Positions 8,338 to 16,732 of a stretch of DNA of 64,000 bases are shown piece after piece. The notes below the pieces were generated by a model. The model worked only from the letters and a program-made list of their open reading frames with translations. It had not been told where the DNA came from and searched no databases. Numbering within the stretch: position 1 is the stretch's first letter; each line of letters starts with the position of its first letter. The DNA comes from UBA2108 sp002713215 (lineage in GTDB: Bacteria; Bacteroidota; Bacteroidia; Flavobacteriales_G; Salibacteraceae), in the NCBI GenBank assembly GCA_937891015.1, contig CALAPY010000041.1, positions 87,639 through 151,638 on the forward strand, read 5' to 3'. The translations under genes and the position numbers were made by a program.

Positions 8338-8733
8338 ATGAAAACAATTCTTATTCAACTATTGGTTTTTTCCTCCTTTATTGGTGTTGCACAAACCCAA
8401 AAACTGACCATTTACTTCAACAACCTTACAACCAATGAAGGAAAAATAATGATTCTCATTCAAGACAAAAACGAAAAAGATGTATCCAAACTTGTATTGT
8501 TTGTGTCCAATAAATCATCCAAGGCTTCGGTATACCTACCGGCTGGAAGTTATGGGGTAATAGCTTTTCACGACATAAATGGAAATGAGAAGCTAGATAC
8601 AAATATGATCGGTATTCCAACCGAACCTTATGGTTTTTCTAACAATGCCAGGGGACTACTTAGCAAACCGGATCATGAAGAAACCCTGGTTACACTTAAT
8701 CGCGAACTTAGCATTACATTCGATTTAAAATGA
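8338..8733 (+). CDS. DUF2141 domain protein
   Basis: Small exported protein of 131 residues. A signal peptide (MKTILIQLLVFSSFIGVAQ) precedes a DUF2141-type domain recognised by KLTIYFNNLTTNEGKIMIL and the characteristic YGVIAFHDINGNEKLDTN and IGIPTEPYGFSNNA segments. The family's role is unknown. I used the ATG at 8338, which directly starts the signal peptide, instead of the in-frame TTG at 8317. It overlaps moeA by four bases (ATGA), so the two are translated from one mRNA. Confidence 0.85.
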   Translation: MKTILIQLLVFSSFIGVAQTQKLTIYFNNLTTNEGKIMILIQDKNEKDVSKLVLFVSNKSSKASVYLPAGSYGVIAFHDINGNEKLDTNMIGIPTEPYGFSNNARGLLSKPDHEETLVTLNRELSITFDLK

Positions 8734-9914
8734 TTTCTGTAAACGATGCAATTCTCAAATCTGTTGAAAGGACCAAACAGGGAACAATTCATCAGACAAC
8801 TTTGAAAGATGTGAACCGAGGCTTCCTTACAGAAGATTTTATTTCTGATATAGACCTTCCTTCATTCAACAATTCGGCAATGGATGGGTATGCATTGCTT
8901 TATTCCGACTATCAAAATGGCCGTAGAGAATTTGACCTAATTGGAGAAATTCAAGCGGGGGACACCAATATTTATGAGCTCAACTCAGGACAAGCCTATC
9001 GAATATTTACAGGTGCACCAACTCCGTTGAATTGTGACCTGGTGATTATGCAGGAGCATGTTAACCAAACCCAGAATGGAATTCTTATTGATGAAGAAAA
9101 TGCAAAAGCCGGCCAGAACATCAGGCTAATTGGTGAGCAGGTAAAAAAGGGGGATCTTGCTCTTAAAAAAGGGGCAGAACTTACACCGGCTGCTGTTGGA
9201 TACCTGGCCTCATTAGGAGCTACTTCAATCAATACAATAATACAGCCTTCGATTACGGTAGTTTCCACAGGAAATGAACTGGTGTCAATTGGCTCCGAAT
9301 TAAAATTTGGACAGATCTATGAATCCAACTCATATGGCATTGTTAGCGAACTAAAAAAATGTGGATTTAACGATGTAAGTTCAGAGAAGCTCAACGATAA
9401 TTATGAAGAAACCTTCAATAAAATAAGGCAGCTAATCGAATTCAGTGACTACGTTATCTTAACGGGAGGAATTTCTGTCGGAGACTATGACTTTGTGGGC
9501 AAGGCCTTAAAAGAGCTGGAAGTAGAAGAGGTTTTCTATAAAGTGAAGCAGAAACCAGGCAAGCCCCTGTTTTTTGGACGCAAAGGTTATTGTCACATTT
9601 ATGCCCTGCCAGGTAACCCTGCAGCAGCTTTATCTTGTTTGAATGTCTATGTAAAAAGCTCCTTGAGGAAGTTTCTGGGATGCATTGATCCATTACCTAA
9701 TTTCATCCCTATAAAAGCGAATAATGACTTTCACAAAAAAGGCAACCGTGCTCAATTTTTAAAAGCTAAGGTAGATAATGGAGCGGTAACTATACTTGAA
9801 GGGCAAGGTTCAAACATGATGCACACTTTTGCCATAGCAAACGCATTAGTCTATATGAATGAAAATAACACCTCCATTTCCAAAGGTGACCAGGTGAGTT
9901 GCCTTCTTCTCTAA
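8730..9914 (+). CDS. moeA: molybdopterin molybdenumtransferase MoeA
   Basis: Inserts molybdate into adenylated molybdopterin in the last step of molybdenum cofactor synthesis. The 394 residues follow the family layout: NSAMDGYALL and RIFTGAPTP in domains I/II, the molybdopterin-binding domain with VSTGNEL, ESNSYGIVSELKKCG, ILTGGISVGDYDFV and ALPGNPAAALSC, and a C-terminal beta domain. No other Mo-cofactor gene is adjacent, but a MOSC-domain protein occurs at 54.7 kb. It overlaps the DUF2141 gene by four bases. Confidence 0.95.
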   Translation: MISVNDAILKSVERTKQGTIHQTTLKDVNRGFLTEDFISDIDLPSFNNSAMDGYALLYSDYQNGRREFDLIGEIQAGDTNIYELNSGQAYRIFTGAPTPLNCDLVIMQEHVNQTQNGILIDEENAKAGQNIRLIGEQVKKGDLALKKGAELTPAAVGYLASLGATSINTIIQPSITVVSTGNELVSIGSELKFGQIYESNSYGIVSELKKCGFNDVSSEKLNDNYEETFNKIRQLIEFSDYVILTGGISVGDYDFVGKALKELEVEEVFYKVKQKPGKPLFFGRKGYCHIYALPGNPAAALSCLNVYVKSSLRKFLGCIDPLPNFIPIKANNDFHKKGNRAQFLKAKVDNGAVTILEGQGSNMMHTFAIANALVYMNENNTSISKGDQVSCLLL

Positions 9915-10101
9915 AAACATAGCCAAAATTTCTTCCTGCCATTTAAATCGCCAGCAAAATCGGACTTTTAGTCTTATAATCAGGCAGTTAGTAGTCATTT
10001 TAGCAGTTAATATTTACTAAAAGAGACATTTTTTCCGATTTTTTGCATTGGCCTTCATATTGACTAACTGCTGGAAAATTAAACACAATAAAAATTGAAT
10101 T
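9915..10101 (+). promoter_or_regulatory. hsp20 upstream region with CAGTTA repeats
   Basis: The 187 bases before the small heat-shock gene hold GCAGTTAGTAGTCA (9984-9997), a second GCAGTTA (10003-10009) and an inverted TGACTAACTGC (10061-10071). The outer two form an imperfect inverted repeat. They are not a CIRCE element. A heat-shock operator is a guess; I found no exact TAnnTTTG match. Confidence 0.3.
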
Positions 10102-10530
10102 ATGACACATACAAGAAGAATAAGACCTTTTGGATTTCCAACTTTGATGGACGAATTATTTAAAAACGAATTACAAGGAAGCTATTCAAATAAGGAAACA
10201 GTTCCTGCGGTCAATATCGTAGAAGTTAAAAACGGATACGAACTTGAACTTGCTGCTCCTGGCTTTAAGAAAGAAGACATTAATTTGGAAGTAAATAATG
10301 ACACGTTAACCATTTCTTCTGAGCGAAAAGAAGAAAAAAAAGAGGAAGACAAAAAGAACAAGTATACCCGCAGAGAATTTAGCTTCGCCAAATTTAGGAG
10401 GTCGTTTAGCTTACCAGAAGATGTTGATCAAAACAACATTTCAGCAAAATACGACAGCGGAATTCTTCAAGTTTCGATTCCACAAAAGAAAGAGGTGGAG
10501 CAAAAAGTAAAGCAAATTGAAATCGGTTAA
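10102..10530 (+). CDS. Hsp20/alpha-crystallin small heat-shock protein
   Basis: ATP-independent holdase chaperone of 142 residues. After a short N-terminal arm (RRIRPFGFPTLMDELF) comes the alpha-crystallin domain from about residue 35 to 130 (VEVKNGYELELAAPGFKKE, then ISSERKEEKKEED, FRRSFSLPEDVD) and the family hallmark KYDSGILQVSIPQKK. A canonical C-terminal I-x-I motif is not obvious. It is monocistronic and followed by a strong terminator. Confidence 0.95.
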   Translation: MTHTRRIRPFGFPTLMDELFKNELQGSYSNKETVPAVNIVEVKNGYELELAAPGFKKEDINLEVNNDTLTISSERKEEKKEEDKKNKYTRREFSFAKFRRSFSLPEDVDQNNISAKYDSGILQVSIPQKKEVEQKVKQIEIG

Positions 10531-10555
10531 ATTAATTAGACATAACTACCGAATT

Positions 10556-10588
10556 AAAGGGTCATTCTTATTAGAATGGCCTTTTTTT
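10556..10588 (+). terminator. intrinsic terminator after hsp20
   Basis: A roughly 12-base-pair stem (core CATTCT / AGAATG, loop TATT, with G-U pairs) is preceded by AAAGG and followed by seven T. Confidence 0.85.
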
Positions 10589-10618
10589 ACGCCTAGTTTA
10601 GCGATAATGTGAAACAGC

Positions 10619-10741
10619 CGTCATTCCTTGCTTGACAAGGAACCGACGAGGGAGCTCAGTGAAACTAATCTAGTGCTATTTCTAGATTCCTGCTTTATGC
10701 TTCCGCAAAAGCTTCAGCAACACGCGGATGCAGGAATGACG
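10619..10741. repeat. dispersed repeat bounded by CGTCATTCC/GGAATGACG, copy 1
   Basis: About 123 bases with perfect 9-base terminal inverted repeats (CGTCATTCC at 10619-10627, GGAATGACG at 10733-10741) and internal short inverted repeats (for example GCTT..AAGC near 10690-10715). No coding capacity. It sits just after the hsp20 terminator, and a shorter relative occurs at 51790-51863, also after a terminator. This resembles a REP/MITE-like intergenic element. Confidence 0.65.
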
Positions 10742-10797
10742 TTTCTTTTTAATTAGGTAATATTTCTAACCCACATTATTCTTTAATAGCGCCTTTT

Positions 10798-12120
10798 TTA
10801 TTTCCTGTTGTCTAAAAACAAGATTGGTTTCCGGCTCATTTCAGGGAATTGCATTTGATGAACTTTATCAATGGGCAAAAAAGCAATCTTAGGAGTAACT
10901 CTTAATTTGGCACCTAATACGGTTTTCAATTCATGTTCAAACATATCGGAATGGGTGCTGCTTCCTATGTGAATTAGTAGTTCATCTGTTCCAATTTCAC
11001 TGGTATAGACCTCAACCACGTAATTAGACACCCCTTTTACTTTATTGAGAATATCAAAAATTGCCGGCGGATAAACCGTGGTTCCTTTAAGTTTTATCAT
11101 TTGCTTTTTCCGCCCTAATACTGGCCCAACGCGCAATGTGGTTCTTCCACAAAGACATTTTTCTGAATAGTGATGAACCAAATCACCGGTTTTGAATCGA
11201 AGCAGGGGCATGCCTTCCACCCCAACAGTAGTGAATACTAATTCACCAATTTCACCTTCGCCAACATGTTTACCCTCTTCATCAACAAATTCAGGTATTA
11301 TTAACCCGGGATGATGGTGCCCACCTCTACCATGCTCACACTCGGTAAATGCAGTACTCATTTCAGTACTTGCATAGGTTGAATACAACTTGATATCCCA
11401 CTTCTCTTTAATTTTTTCACCCAGGGTATTCAAAGAAAAATCCTGATTTCTGAGGGGTTCACCTATACAGATGGCTTTTTTAATGGAACTATTTCGAAAA
11501 TCAATTCCATTTTTTTCAGCAAAGCCAATAAGTTTCAATATAAATGAAGGAACCGCCACAACAACCGTTGGCTTTATTCTATTAATTGTATCCCAATGCA
11601 ACTCCGGCACTCCTGAACCAACACGAACAATTCCTGCATTCATTCTTTTTGCACCTAAAAAATAGGCAAGCCCTGCCATGAATCGCTTATCAATGGTGGT
11701 CATTAACTGTACAATATCCTCTTCATTACATCCGGCTAACGCATAGGAAAGAGCCTCATTTAATGCCAATCGCTCAAGATCTCCATTGGTCATTGCAAAG
11801 GTTACCGGGTCACCAAGAGTTCCTGAAGTGGTTACGTAATCAATTACCCTGGTACGGGGTACGCATAAAAACTCGAAGTTGTAATTGTTTAGGTCATCCT
11901 TAGTAGTAATGGGTATTCTCTGAAGGTCTTCTAAGGTTTTTATACTTTTCGGGTCAATGTTCCATTCCTGGAATTTCCTCTTATAAAAAGGTGAGTTTTC
12001 AGAAACATACTTTATGGTTTCCATTAATTTCTCATTCTGTAGTGTCCTAATATCACTTACAGACGAATACTCAATCTCTGGATAAAACTCGCTCCCAATT
12101 AATTGATCTTCTTTCGACAT
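10798..12120 (-). CDS. PaaK-like acyl/aryl-CoA ligase of the pigment cluster
   Basis: AMP-forming ligase of 440 residues in the phenylacetate-CoA ligase family. Visible motifs: the phosphate-binding TTSGTLGDPV, the adenine motif YSTYASTEMS, the RFKTGDLV segment, a Cys pair in SEKCLCGRTTLRVG, and the C-terminal hinge GRKKQMIKLKGTTVYP. In this context its likely substrate is 4-coumarate made by the tyrosine ammonia-lyase at 15.2 kb, to load an acyl carrier protein or CoA as polyene starter; that is inference. It overlaps the Ntn-hydrolase gene by 22 bases, the last gene of the leftward unit. Confidence 0.82.
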   Translation of the reverse strand: MSKEDQLIGSEFYPEIEYSSVSDIRTLQNEKLMETIKYVSENSPFYKRKFQEWNIDPKSIKTLEDLQRIPITTKDDLNNYNFEFLCVPRTRVIDYVTTSGTLGDPVTFAMTNGDLERLALNEALSYALAGCNEEDIVQLMTTIDKRFMAGLAYFLGAKRMNAGIVRVGSGVPELHWDTINRIKPTVVVAVPSFILKLIGFAEKNGIDFRNSSIKKAICIGEPLRNQDFSLNTLGEKIKEKWDIKLYSTYASTEMSTAFTECEHGRGGHHHPGLIIPEFVDEEGKHVGEGEIGELVFTTVGVEGMPLLRFKTGDLVHHYSEKCLCGRTTLRVGPVLGRKKQMIKLKGTTVYPPAIFDILNKVKGVSNYVVEVYTSEIGTDELLIHIGSSTHSDMFEHELKTVLGAKLRVTPKIAFLPIDKVHQMQFPEMSRKPILFLDNRK

Positions 12121-13811
12121 TTCTTCAATTTCTTATTGATGTCTTCAACCTCATAAACCGTTGTAACCTCCTTGGTTAAAGCCAATTCGTATTGTTTGGC
12201 AGCCTGAGAATACATTTTCTTATTGAAATAATAGTTAGCCAATTTATAATTGTTGAGGTAATAATTGGGGTTGTTTGCCAAAAACCTTTCAATGGTTTCC
12301 AGGTCCAAAGTATCCAACAAGTTGTCATTATTTCGCCTATCTACTTCTTCTTCAAGTTTTCTAAATGTTAAATACTGCTGAAATTCTTTGGTGTGGATAA
12401 ATGGATCTTCGGGTATGGTTTTTTCTTTTTCATCAACCGACTTATCGTCCTTCAAACCTGCGTAATTCTTAAATACTTTATTGAGATCGTAGCAAACGAA
12501 GCTACCCATCTGGTAGGGGTTGGCCGATACCCAAACCAAACCATCTTCCGGTTTAAAAATAATTCCGTGATGGGCCATCATTTGGTTAATCGCTTTTTCA
12601 TTACCATAGCCGATTAACTTCCCATTAATTCCTTCCTTATCTCTAAGTATGTTAGCTACCTCCATATAATCAACCTTATTAGTAGAATCCAAAAGTTGAT
12701 TCATACGATCATACCTGTATTGACTGTGCCACTTTTCAATGTGTTCTGCATTCTTTTTGTCTTTTTTGAAAGCTTCGCTTTGAAAATGATTTGAACATAC
12801 CAGTTGCTGTTCATTGCTAACAAACACGCCTTGCTTTTTAGGACTTTTTTCAATTACCACGGCCTTGCCATCTTTTGCAGAGCCAACCAAAATTGATTCA
12901 GACACAAAAACAGTCCTTGATTCGGCTATTTCAATTGCCTCCTCAATGGTTGATGCATACTGCAAGATTTCTCGTGTTAGAATAGAAATTGGTGTCCCAG
13001 TTTTTTTTGGAATTTTGGATTTCCCTGCATTTATGGTTACCGTCAAACCATTAATGTTCATGCCCGAAACTGCCCCGAGAAATCCTGGCCACGAAACCAA
13101 CATGAAGGGAATGCCCTGATCCGGTTTCATAAATACAACCATTTTTTCCTCTGAAAACCCTTCGCCTGCATAAAAATCAAAGTTTCTCCCCAGAATTAGT
13201 TTACCATCTTTCGAATTCTCTCCCCAGGAGGCAAACGAAGTACAACCGACCAACATTAAATCCTCCAGCGCATGGCCGATATCGTGTGCACCATGTAAAT
13301 TCAATGCTCTAAAATATCGGGGGCCTGCCCAATCAAATTCTTCACTTAAAAAATTCGATTGTCCAAGAATTTCCTGCTGATATTCCGGAATAAAATAAAA
13401 AGGTAAGTTCCTGTTGTACCAGGCTACAATTTTCAATAATCGGTTTAGTTTTTTTTCATCAGGTACAATCTTTTGAATCTGCTTGTAAAAAACTGCTTCT
13501 TGGTTTTTCATCAATTCCCGGGCTAATAGCCCGTAATTGACACCTCTATAATAAGGTTTACCGTCTAGGTACATTTCCCATAAACCAAATCTGTTTTTTC
13601 GGAGCCAGGAATTGTCAATGTATTTAAATGTACTCTCCTGTGACCCTGTCAAGACTTCATTTACTTTTAATGAAAGCCTCGTTGTGTCTCCATCTGGTTT
13701 CGGTTTTTTCCGTTTTTCATAATAATTATCACAGGATGTAAGTAATAATAAAATGGCAAGCATCCATTGGATACTTGCCATTGAAAAAAAACGAAGTTTA
13801 TTAGTATGCAA
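12099..13811 (-). CDS. C45-type Ntn hydrolase/acyltransferase lipoprotein with TPR tail
   Basis: Predicted lipoprotein of 570 residues. The signal peptide ends in a lipobox (LLLTSC, Cys27). The central part resembles acyl-CoA:6-APA acyltransferase-like (peptidase C45) Ntn hydrolases: VGCTSFASWG with candidate nucleophile Cys190 that would become N-terminal after self-cleavage, then LILGRNFDFY and GMNINGLTVTINAGK. The last 90 residues look like TPR helices (NPNYYLNNYKLANYYFNKK). The TTG at 13811 is preferred to the ATG at 13781, which would remove the basic n-region of the signal peptide. Six bases follow the halogenase-like gene. Possible roles are ester or amide formation or hydrolysis of pigment acyl chains; not established by sequence. 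Confidence 0.75.
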   Translation of the reverse strand: MHTNKLRFFSMASIQWMLAILLLLTSCDNYYEKRKKPKPDGDTTRLSLKVNEVLTGSQESTFKYIDNSWLRKNRFGLWEMYLDGKPYYRGVNYGLLARELMKNQEAVFYKQIQKIVPDEKKLNRLLKIVAWYNRNLPFYFIPEYQQEILGQSNFLSEEFDWAGPRYFRALNLHGAHDIGHALEDLMLVGCTSFASWGENSKDGKLILGRNFDFYAGEGFSEEKMVVFMKPDQGIPFMLVSWPGFLGAVSGMNINGLTVTINAGKSKIPKKTGTPISILTREILQYASTIEEAIEIAESRTVFVSESILVGSAKDGKAVVIEKSPKKQGVFVSNEQQLVCSNHFQSEAFKKDKKNAEHIEKWHSQYRYDRMNQLLDSTNKVDYMEVANILRDKEGINGKLIGYGNEKAINQMMAHHGIIFKPEDGLVWVSANPYQMGSFVCYDLNKVFKNYAGLKDDKSVDEKEKTIPEDPFIHTKEFQQYLTFRKLEEEVDRRNNDNLLDTLDLETIERFLANNPNYYLNNYKLANYYFNKKMYSQAAKQYELALTKEVTTVYEVEDINKKLKKCRKKIN

Positions 13812-13817
13812 AATGTT

Positions 13818-15065
13818 TTAAACTGCCGTATTCGAATCTTCGTAGGTGGATCGAATAAACTTAGCCAGCGAAGATACAGCACGTTTATGGTTTCTTACAA
13901 ACTGATTATTCGTGTCCCAAACATAACCTGCTAATACAGAGCAAATTTGTTTTTTGATTTCTTTATTCTCTTCCCTAACAAAGAAAATGTCCTGTAACTC
14001 ACCTGTATACCAAGTCTTCACATAGGTTTTAAAAGTCTCAACACCTTGCATTATGTAATCAGTATACTCTGTTTGCCAATCAACATTTTCCCCTTTTATC
14101 TGTCGTGCTGCTAATTTAGCTGCCAAAAGACCTGACTCCGTTGCAAAAGTCACCCCTGAAGAGAATACAGGATCTAAAAATTCCGTACTGTTTCCAGTGA
14201 GTGCATACCCTTCTCCCCATAATTGCTTAATACCAACTGAAAAGGCGTTAATTAACACAGGGTCAAATTCTTTTGGAGCATCTTTAAACCGATCATAAAA
14301 GTAGGGGCTGTTCTTTAGCAGCTCATCAAAAATTTCTTCCTTAGTTCCACCCTTTTCAAAGTACTCCGGAGAAGCAACAAACCCTAAAGACGTTTTACCA
14401 TTCGAAAATGGAATTACCCAAAACCAGACATGTTGTTCTAATACATCGAAAGTAATCATCCAGCCTTCCTGGCCTTCTGGTCTATTTATGTCTTCAACGT
14501 GAACAAATAACGAAGATCTTGGATCTAAATCCGAAGCTTGTTCAAGATCCAACAATCTTGGGAGAACCCTTCCGTAACCACTCGAATCAATCACAAATTT
14601 CGCTTCAATTTGAGACTCATTCCCTTCCTTATCAACAACAGTAGTTACTGAATTCGTTCCATTAAATTCGACGTTTGTTACGGTCGTTTCAAATGAAACA
14701 TCAACACCCTTTCTTTGGATTTCCTCTACCAAAACATTATCCATATGGGCCCGTGGCAATTGCCAGGTCCAGCTGCTTCCTTCTGTAAATTTTTTAGAGA
14801 AATCGAACTCACAAACCTTCCCGTGTTTTAGGAATCGTGCACCAAATTTTTTCTGATATCCTTGTTGGTCCAATACATCGAAAAGCCCAACTTCCCTAAA
14901 GTGGTCCATACATCTAGGAATCAAACTCTCACCAATTACGAACCTGGGGAAAATCTGTCTTTCAACTACTTTCACCTTAATCCCTTGATTGTGCAGATAT
15001 GCCGATGAGACAACCCCTGAAGGGCCTGCTCCAATTACTAAAACATCTACCTTTTCTTTACTCAT
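13818..15065 (-). CDS. flavin-dependent halogenase-like oxidoreductase
   Basis: FAD enzyme of 415 residues in the tryptophan-halogenase/geranylgeranyl-reductase superfamily. The FAD-binding GAGPSG is at residues 12-17 and GESLIP at 45-50. The halogenase motif WxWxIP is intact (WFWVIP, 214-219), the F-x-x-P-x-x-S-x-G motif is intact (FLDPVFSSG, 296-304), and Lys73 in KFGARF is placed like the catalytic lysine of phenolic halogenases. Together these favour a halogenase over a simple hydroxylase or reductase, so the pigment may be chlorinated; this is inference. First gene of the leftward unit, divergent from the ammonia-lyase. Confidence 0.8.
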   Translation of the reverse strand: MSKEKVDVLVIGAGPSGVVSSAYLHNQGIKVKVVERQIFPRFVIGESLIPRCMDHFREVGLFDVLDQQGYQKKFGARFLKHGKVCEFDFSKKFTEGSSWTWQLPRAHMDNVLVEEIQRKGVDVSFETTVTNVEFNGTNSVTTVVDKEGNESQIEAKFVIDSSGYGRVLPRLLDLEQASDLDPRSSLFVHVEDINRPEGQEGWMITFDVLEQHVWFWVIPFSNGKTSLGFVASPEYFEKGGTKEEIFDELLKNSPYFYDRFKDAPKEFDPVLINAFSVGIKQLWGEGYALTGNSTEFLDPVFSSGVTFATESGLLAAKLAARQIKGENVDWQTEYTDYIMQGVETFKTYVKTWYTGELQDIFFVREENKEIKKQICSVLAGYVWDTNNQFVRNHKRAVSSLAKFIRSTYEDSNTAV

Positions 15066-15109
15066 TCTTCATTCTGTTTAAGGATCTTTTTACATTGATA
15101 ATGAAAGCC

Positions 15110-15128
15110 TATTTTTGCGACAAATTTA
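15110..15128. promoter_or_regulatory. divergent promoter pair of the pigment cluster
   Basis: TATTTTTG on the plus strand (15110-15117) and TAAATTTG on the minus strand (15128-15121) both match the -7 consensus TAnnTTTG and lie three bases apart, facing the rightward and leftward pigment units. Upstream TTG boxes at ideal spacing are missing on both sides, which could mean activator dependence. Predicted leaders are about 75 and 50 bases. Confidence 0.42.
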
Positions 15129-15199
15129 AAGATAATGGTGTGCCTAAAGGATGATTTAAGGCAGCCTCTGTTATCGTTTAAAATAAACAACAATCGAAT

Positions 15200-16729
15200 A
15201 TGATAAAGGTTGGAGGCAGACCACTAACATTACATGAATTTCAGCAAGTATTATATGAAGGTGAGGCTGTTGGAATTTCAGAAGAAGGTTTAGAAAAAGT
15301 TGAAGCGAGTTTCAACTTTTTAGAATCATTTTCAGACGACAAAATCATTTATGGTATAAATACCGGCTTTGGCCCAATGGCTCAATATCGAATAGAAGAT
15401 GTTGACAGAAAAGAACTTCAGTACAACTTGATTCGAAGCCACGCGTCAGGCACGGGTACACCACTTGAACCTCTGTATGCAAGAGCCACCATGCTTGCAC
15501 GATTAAATACCCTGGCTCAGGGTTATTCAGGAATTCATATTTCAACGTTGGAGGTTCTGTGTGAACTTATCAATAAGAACGTTACTCCACTCATTTTTGA
15601 GCATGGAGGAGTTGGGGCCTCCGGAGATCTGGTCCAATTGGCACATTTAGCTTTAGTTCTAATCGGTGAAGGAGAATGTTTTTATAATGGACAGCGTAGA
15701 AAGACCGAGGATGTATTTGCCGAGTTGAACATTAGTAAACTGGAAATCAAAAATCGGGAAGGGCTCGCCCTAATGAATGGAACCAGTTGTATGACCGGTA
15801 TCGGGCTAATTAATGTTACCCTTGCGAGAAAAATTGTTCGCTGGGGAGTTGAGGCATCGTGCTTGATTAATGAACTGGTTGGGACGTACAACGACCATTA
15901 CTCCAAGGAACTAAACAGGGCTAAATACCATAAAGGACAACGTCAGATTGCCGACTTAATGTCATCTTATTTAACCAGCAGTAAAATGGTCAAAAGCAGA
16001 AAGGATCATTTATATCAGGGAGAGCATAAAGAAGAAGTTTTTGAAGAAAAAGTACAGGAGTATTATTCTTTAAGGTGTGTTCCACAGATATTAGGGCCGG
16101 TATTAGACACGGTTTCCTTTTCGAAAAAAGTATTGACCGAAGAGATTAATTCCGGGAATGACAATCCTATTATAGATGTAGACACACAAAATGTTTACCA
16201 TGGCGGAAACTTTCACGGAGATTATGTCTCCCTTGAAATGGATAAATTAAAAATTGCATGTACTAAGGCTTCTATGCTTGCCGAGCGACAACTAAATTTT
16301 TTAATGAACCACAATCTGAACAATATTCTTACTCCATTTGTTAATAGAGGAAAACTAGGCTTTAACTTTGGCATGCAAGGAGTTCAATTTACAGCTGTAA
16401 GTACAACAGCGGAAAATCAAATGCTAAGTAATCCTATGTATGTACATAGTATCCCAAACAACAATGACAACCAAGATATTGTTAGTATGGGAACTAATGC
16501 TGCTTTGATTACTAAGAAGGTTATTGAAAACTCATTTGAGGTACTTTCGATCCTTTACATGTCAATGACAATGGCTGTTGATATTTTAGATTGTAAGGAT
16601 AAACTATCGGACACGTCCCGACAGGTATATGACGAGATTCGAGAGGTATTCCCTACGTTTATTGAAGATCATCCTAAGTACGATGAGGTGAGAAAAGTAA
16701 AAGAGTATTTAATTAAAAAGGATATTTAG
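15200..16729 (+). CDS. tyrosine ammonia-lyase (HAL/PAL family)
   Basis: Removes ammonia from an aromatic amino acid. The 509 residues carry the Ala140-Ser141-Gly142 triad in GVGASGDLVQL that cyclises to the MIO electrophile, plus NTGFGPM near the N-terminus and the SIPNNNDNQDIVSMG segment. The selectivity region reads NLIRSHASGTG (Arg79-Ser80-His81), and long stretches agree with what I recall of the characterised Flavobacterium johnsoniae tyrosine ammonia-lyase. No hut genes are near. Product would be 4-coumarate, the aryl starter of flexirubin-type polyenes. First gene of the rightward unit. Confidence 0.88.
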   Translation: MIKVGGRPLTLHEFQQVLYEGEAVGISEEGLEKVEASFNFLESFSDDKIIYGINTGFGPMAQYRIEDVDRKELQYNLIRSHASGTGTPLEPLYARATMLARLNTLAQGYSGIHISTLEVLCELINKNVTPLIFEHGGVGASGDLVQLAHLALVLIGEGECFYNGQRRKTEDVFAELNISKLEIKNREGLALMNGTSCMTGIGLINVTLARKIVRWGVEASCLINELVGTYNDHYSKELNRAKYHKGQRQIADLMSSYLTSSKMVKSRKDHLYQGEHKEEVFEEKVQEYYSLRCVPQILGPVLDTVSFSKKVLTEEINSGNDNPIIDVDTQNVYHGGNFHGDYVSLEMDKLKIACTKASMLAERQLNFLMNHNLNNILTPFVNRGKLGFNFGMQGVQFTAVSTTAENQMLSNPMYVHSIPNNNDNQDIVSMGTNAALITKKVIENSFEVLSILYMSMTMAVDILDCKDKLSDTSRQVYDEIREVFPTFIEDHPKYDEVRKVKEYLIKKDI

Positions 16730-16732
16730 AAT

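Noticed and set aside
8025..8438. Open frame of 137 codons on the plus strand
   Set aside because: It overlaps the YceI-like lipoprotein antisense and the DUF2141 gene in another frame; no family features.
9915..10101. CIRCE operator before hsp20
   Set aside because: The TTAGCACTC/GAGTGCTAA inverted repeat is absent.
12099..13781. Shorter start (ATG 13781) for the Ntn hydrolase
   Set aside because: It would remove the basic residues before the hydrophobic core of the lipoprotein signal; TTG 13811 keeps them and lies six bases after the previous gene.
15200..16729. Histidine ammonia-lyase (hutH)
   Set aside because: No hut genes nearby, context is a pigment cluster, and the selectivity loop resembles the tyrosine enzyme of Flavobacterium.
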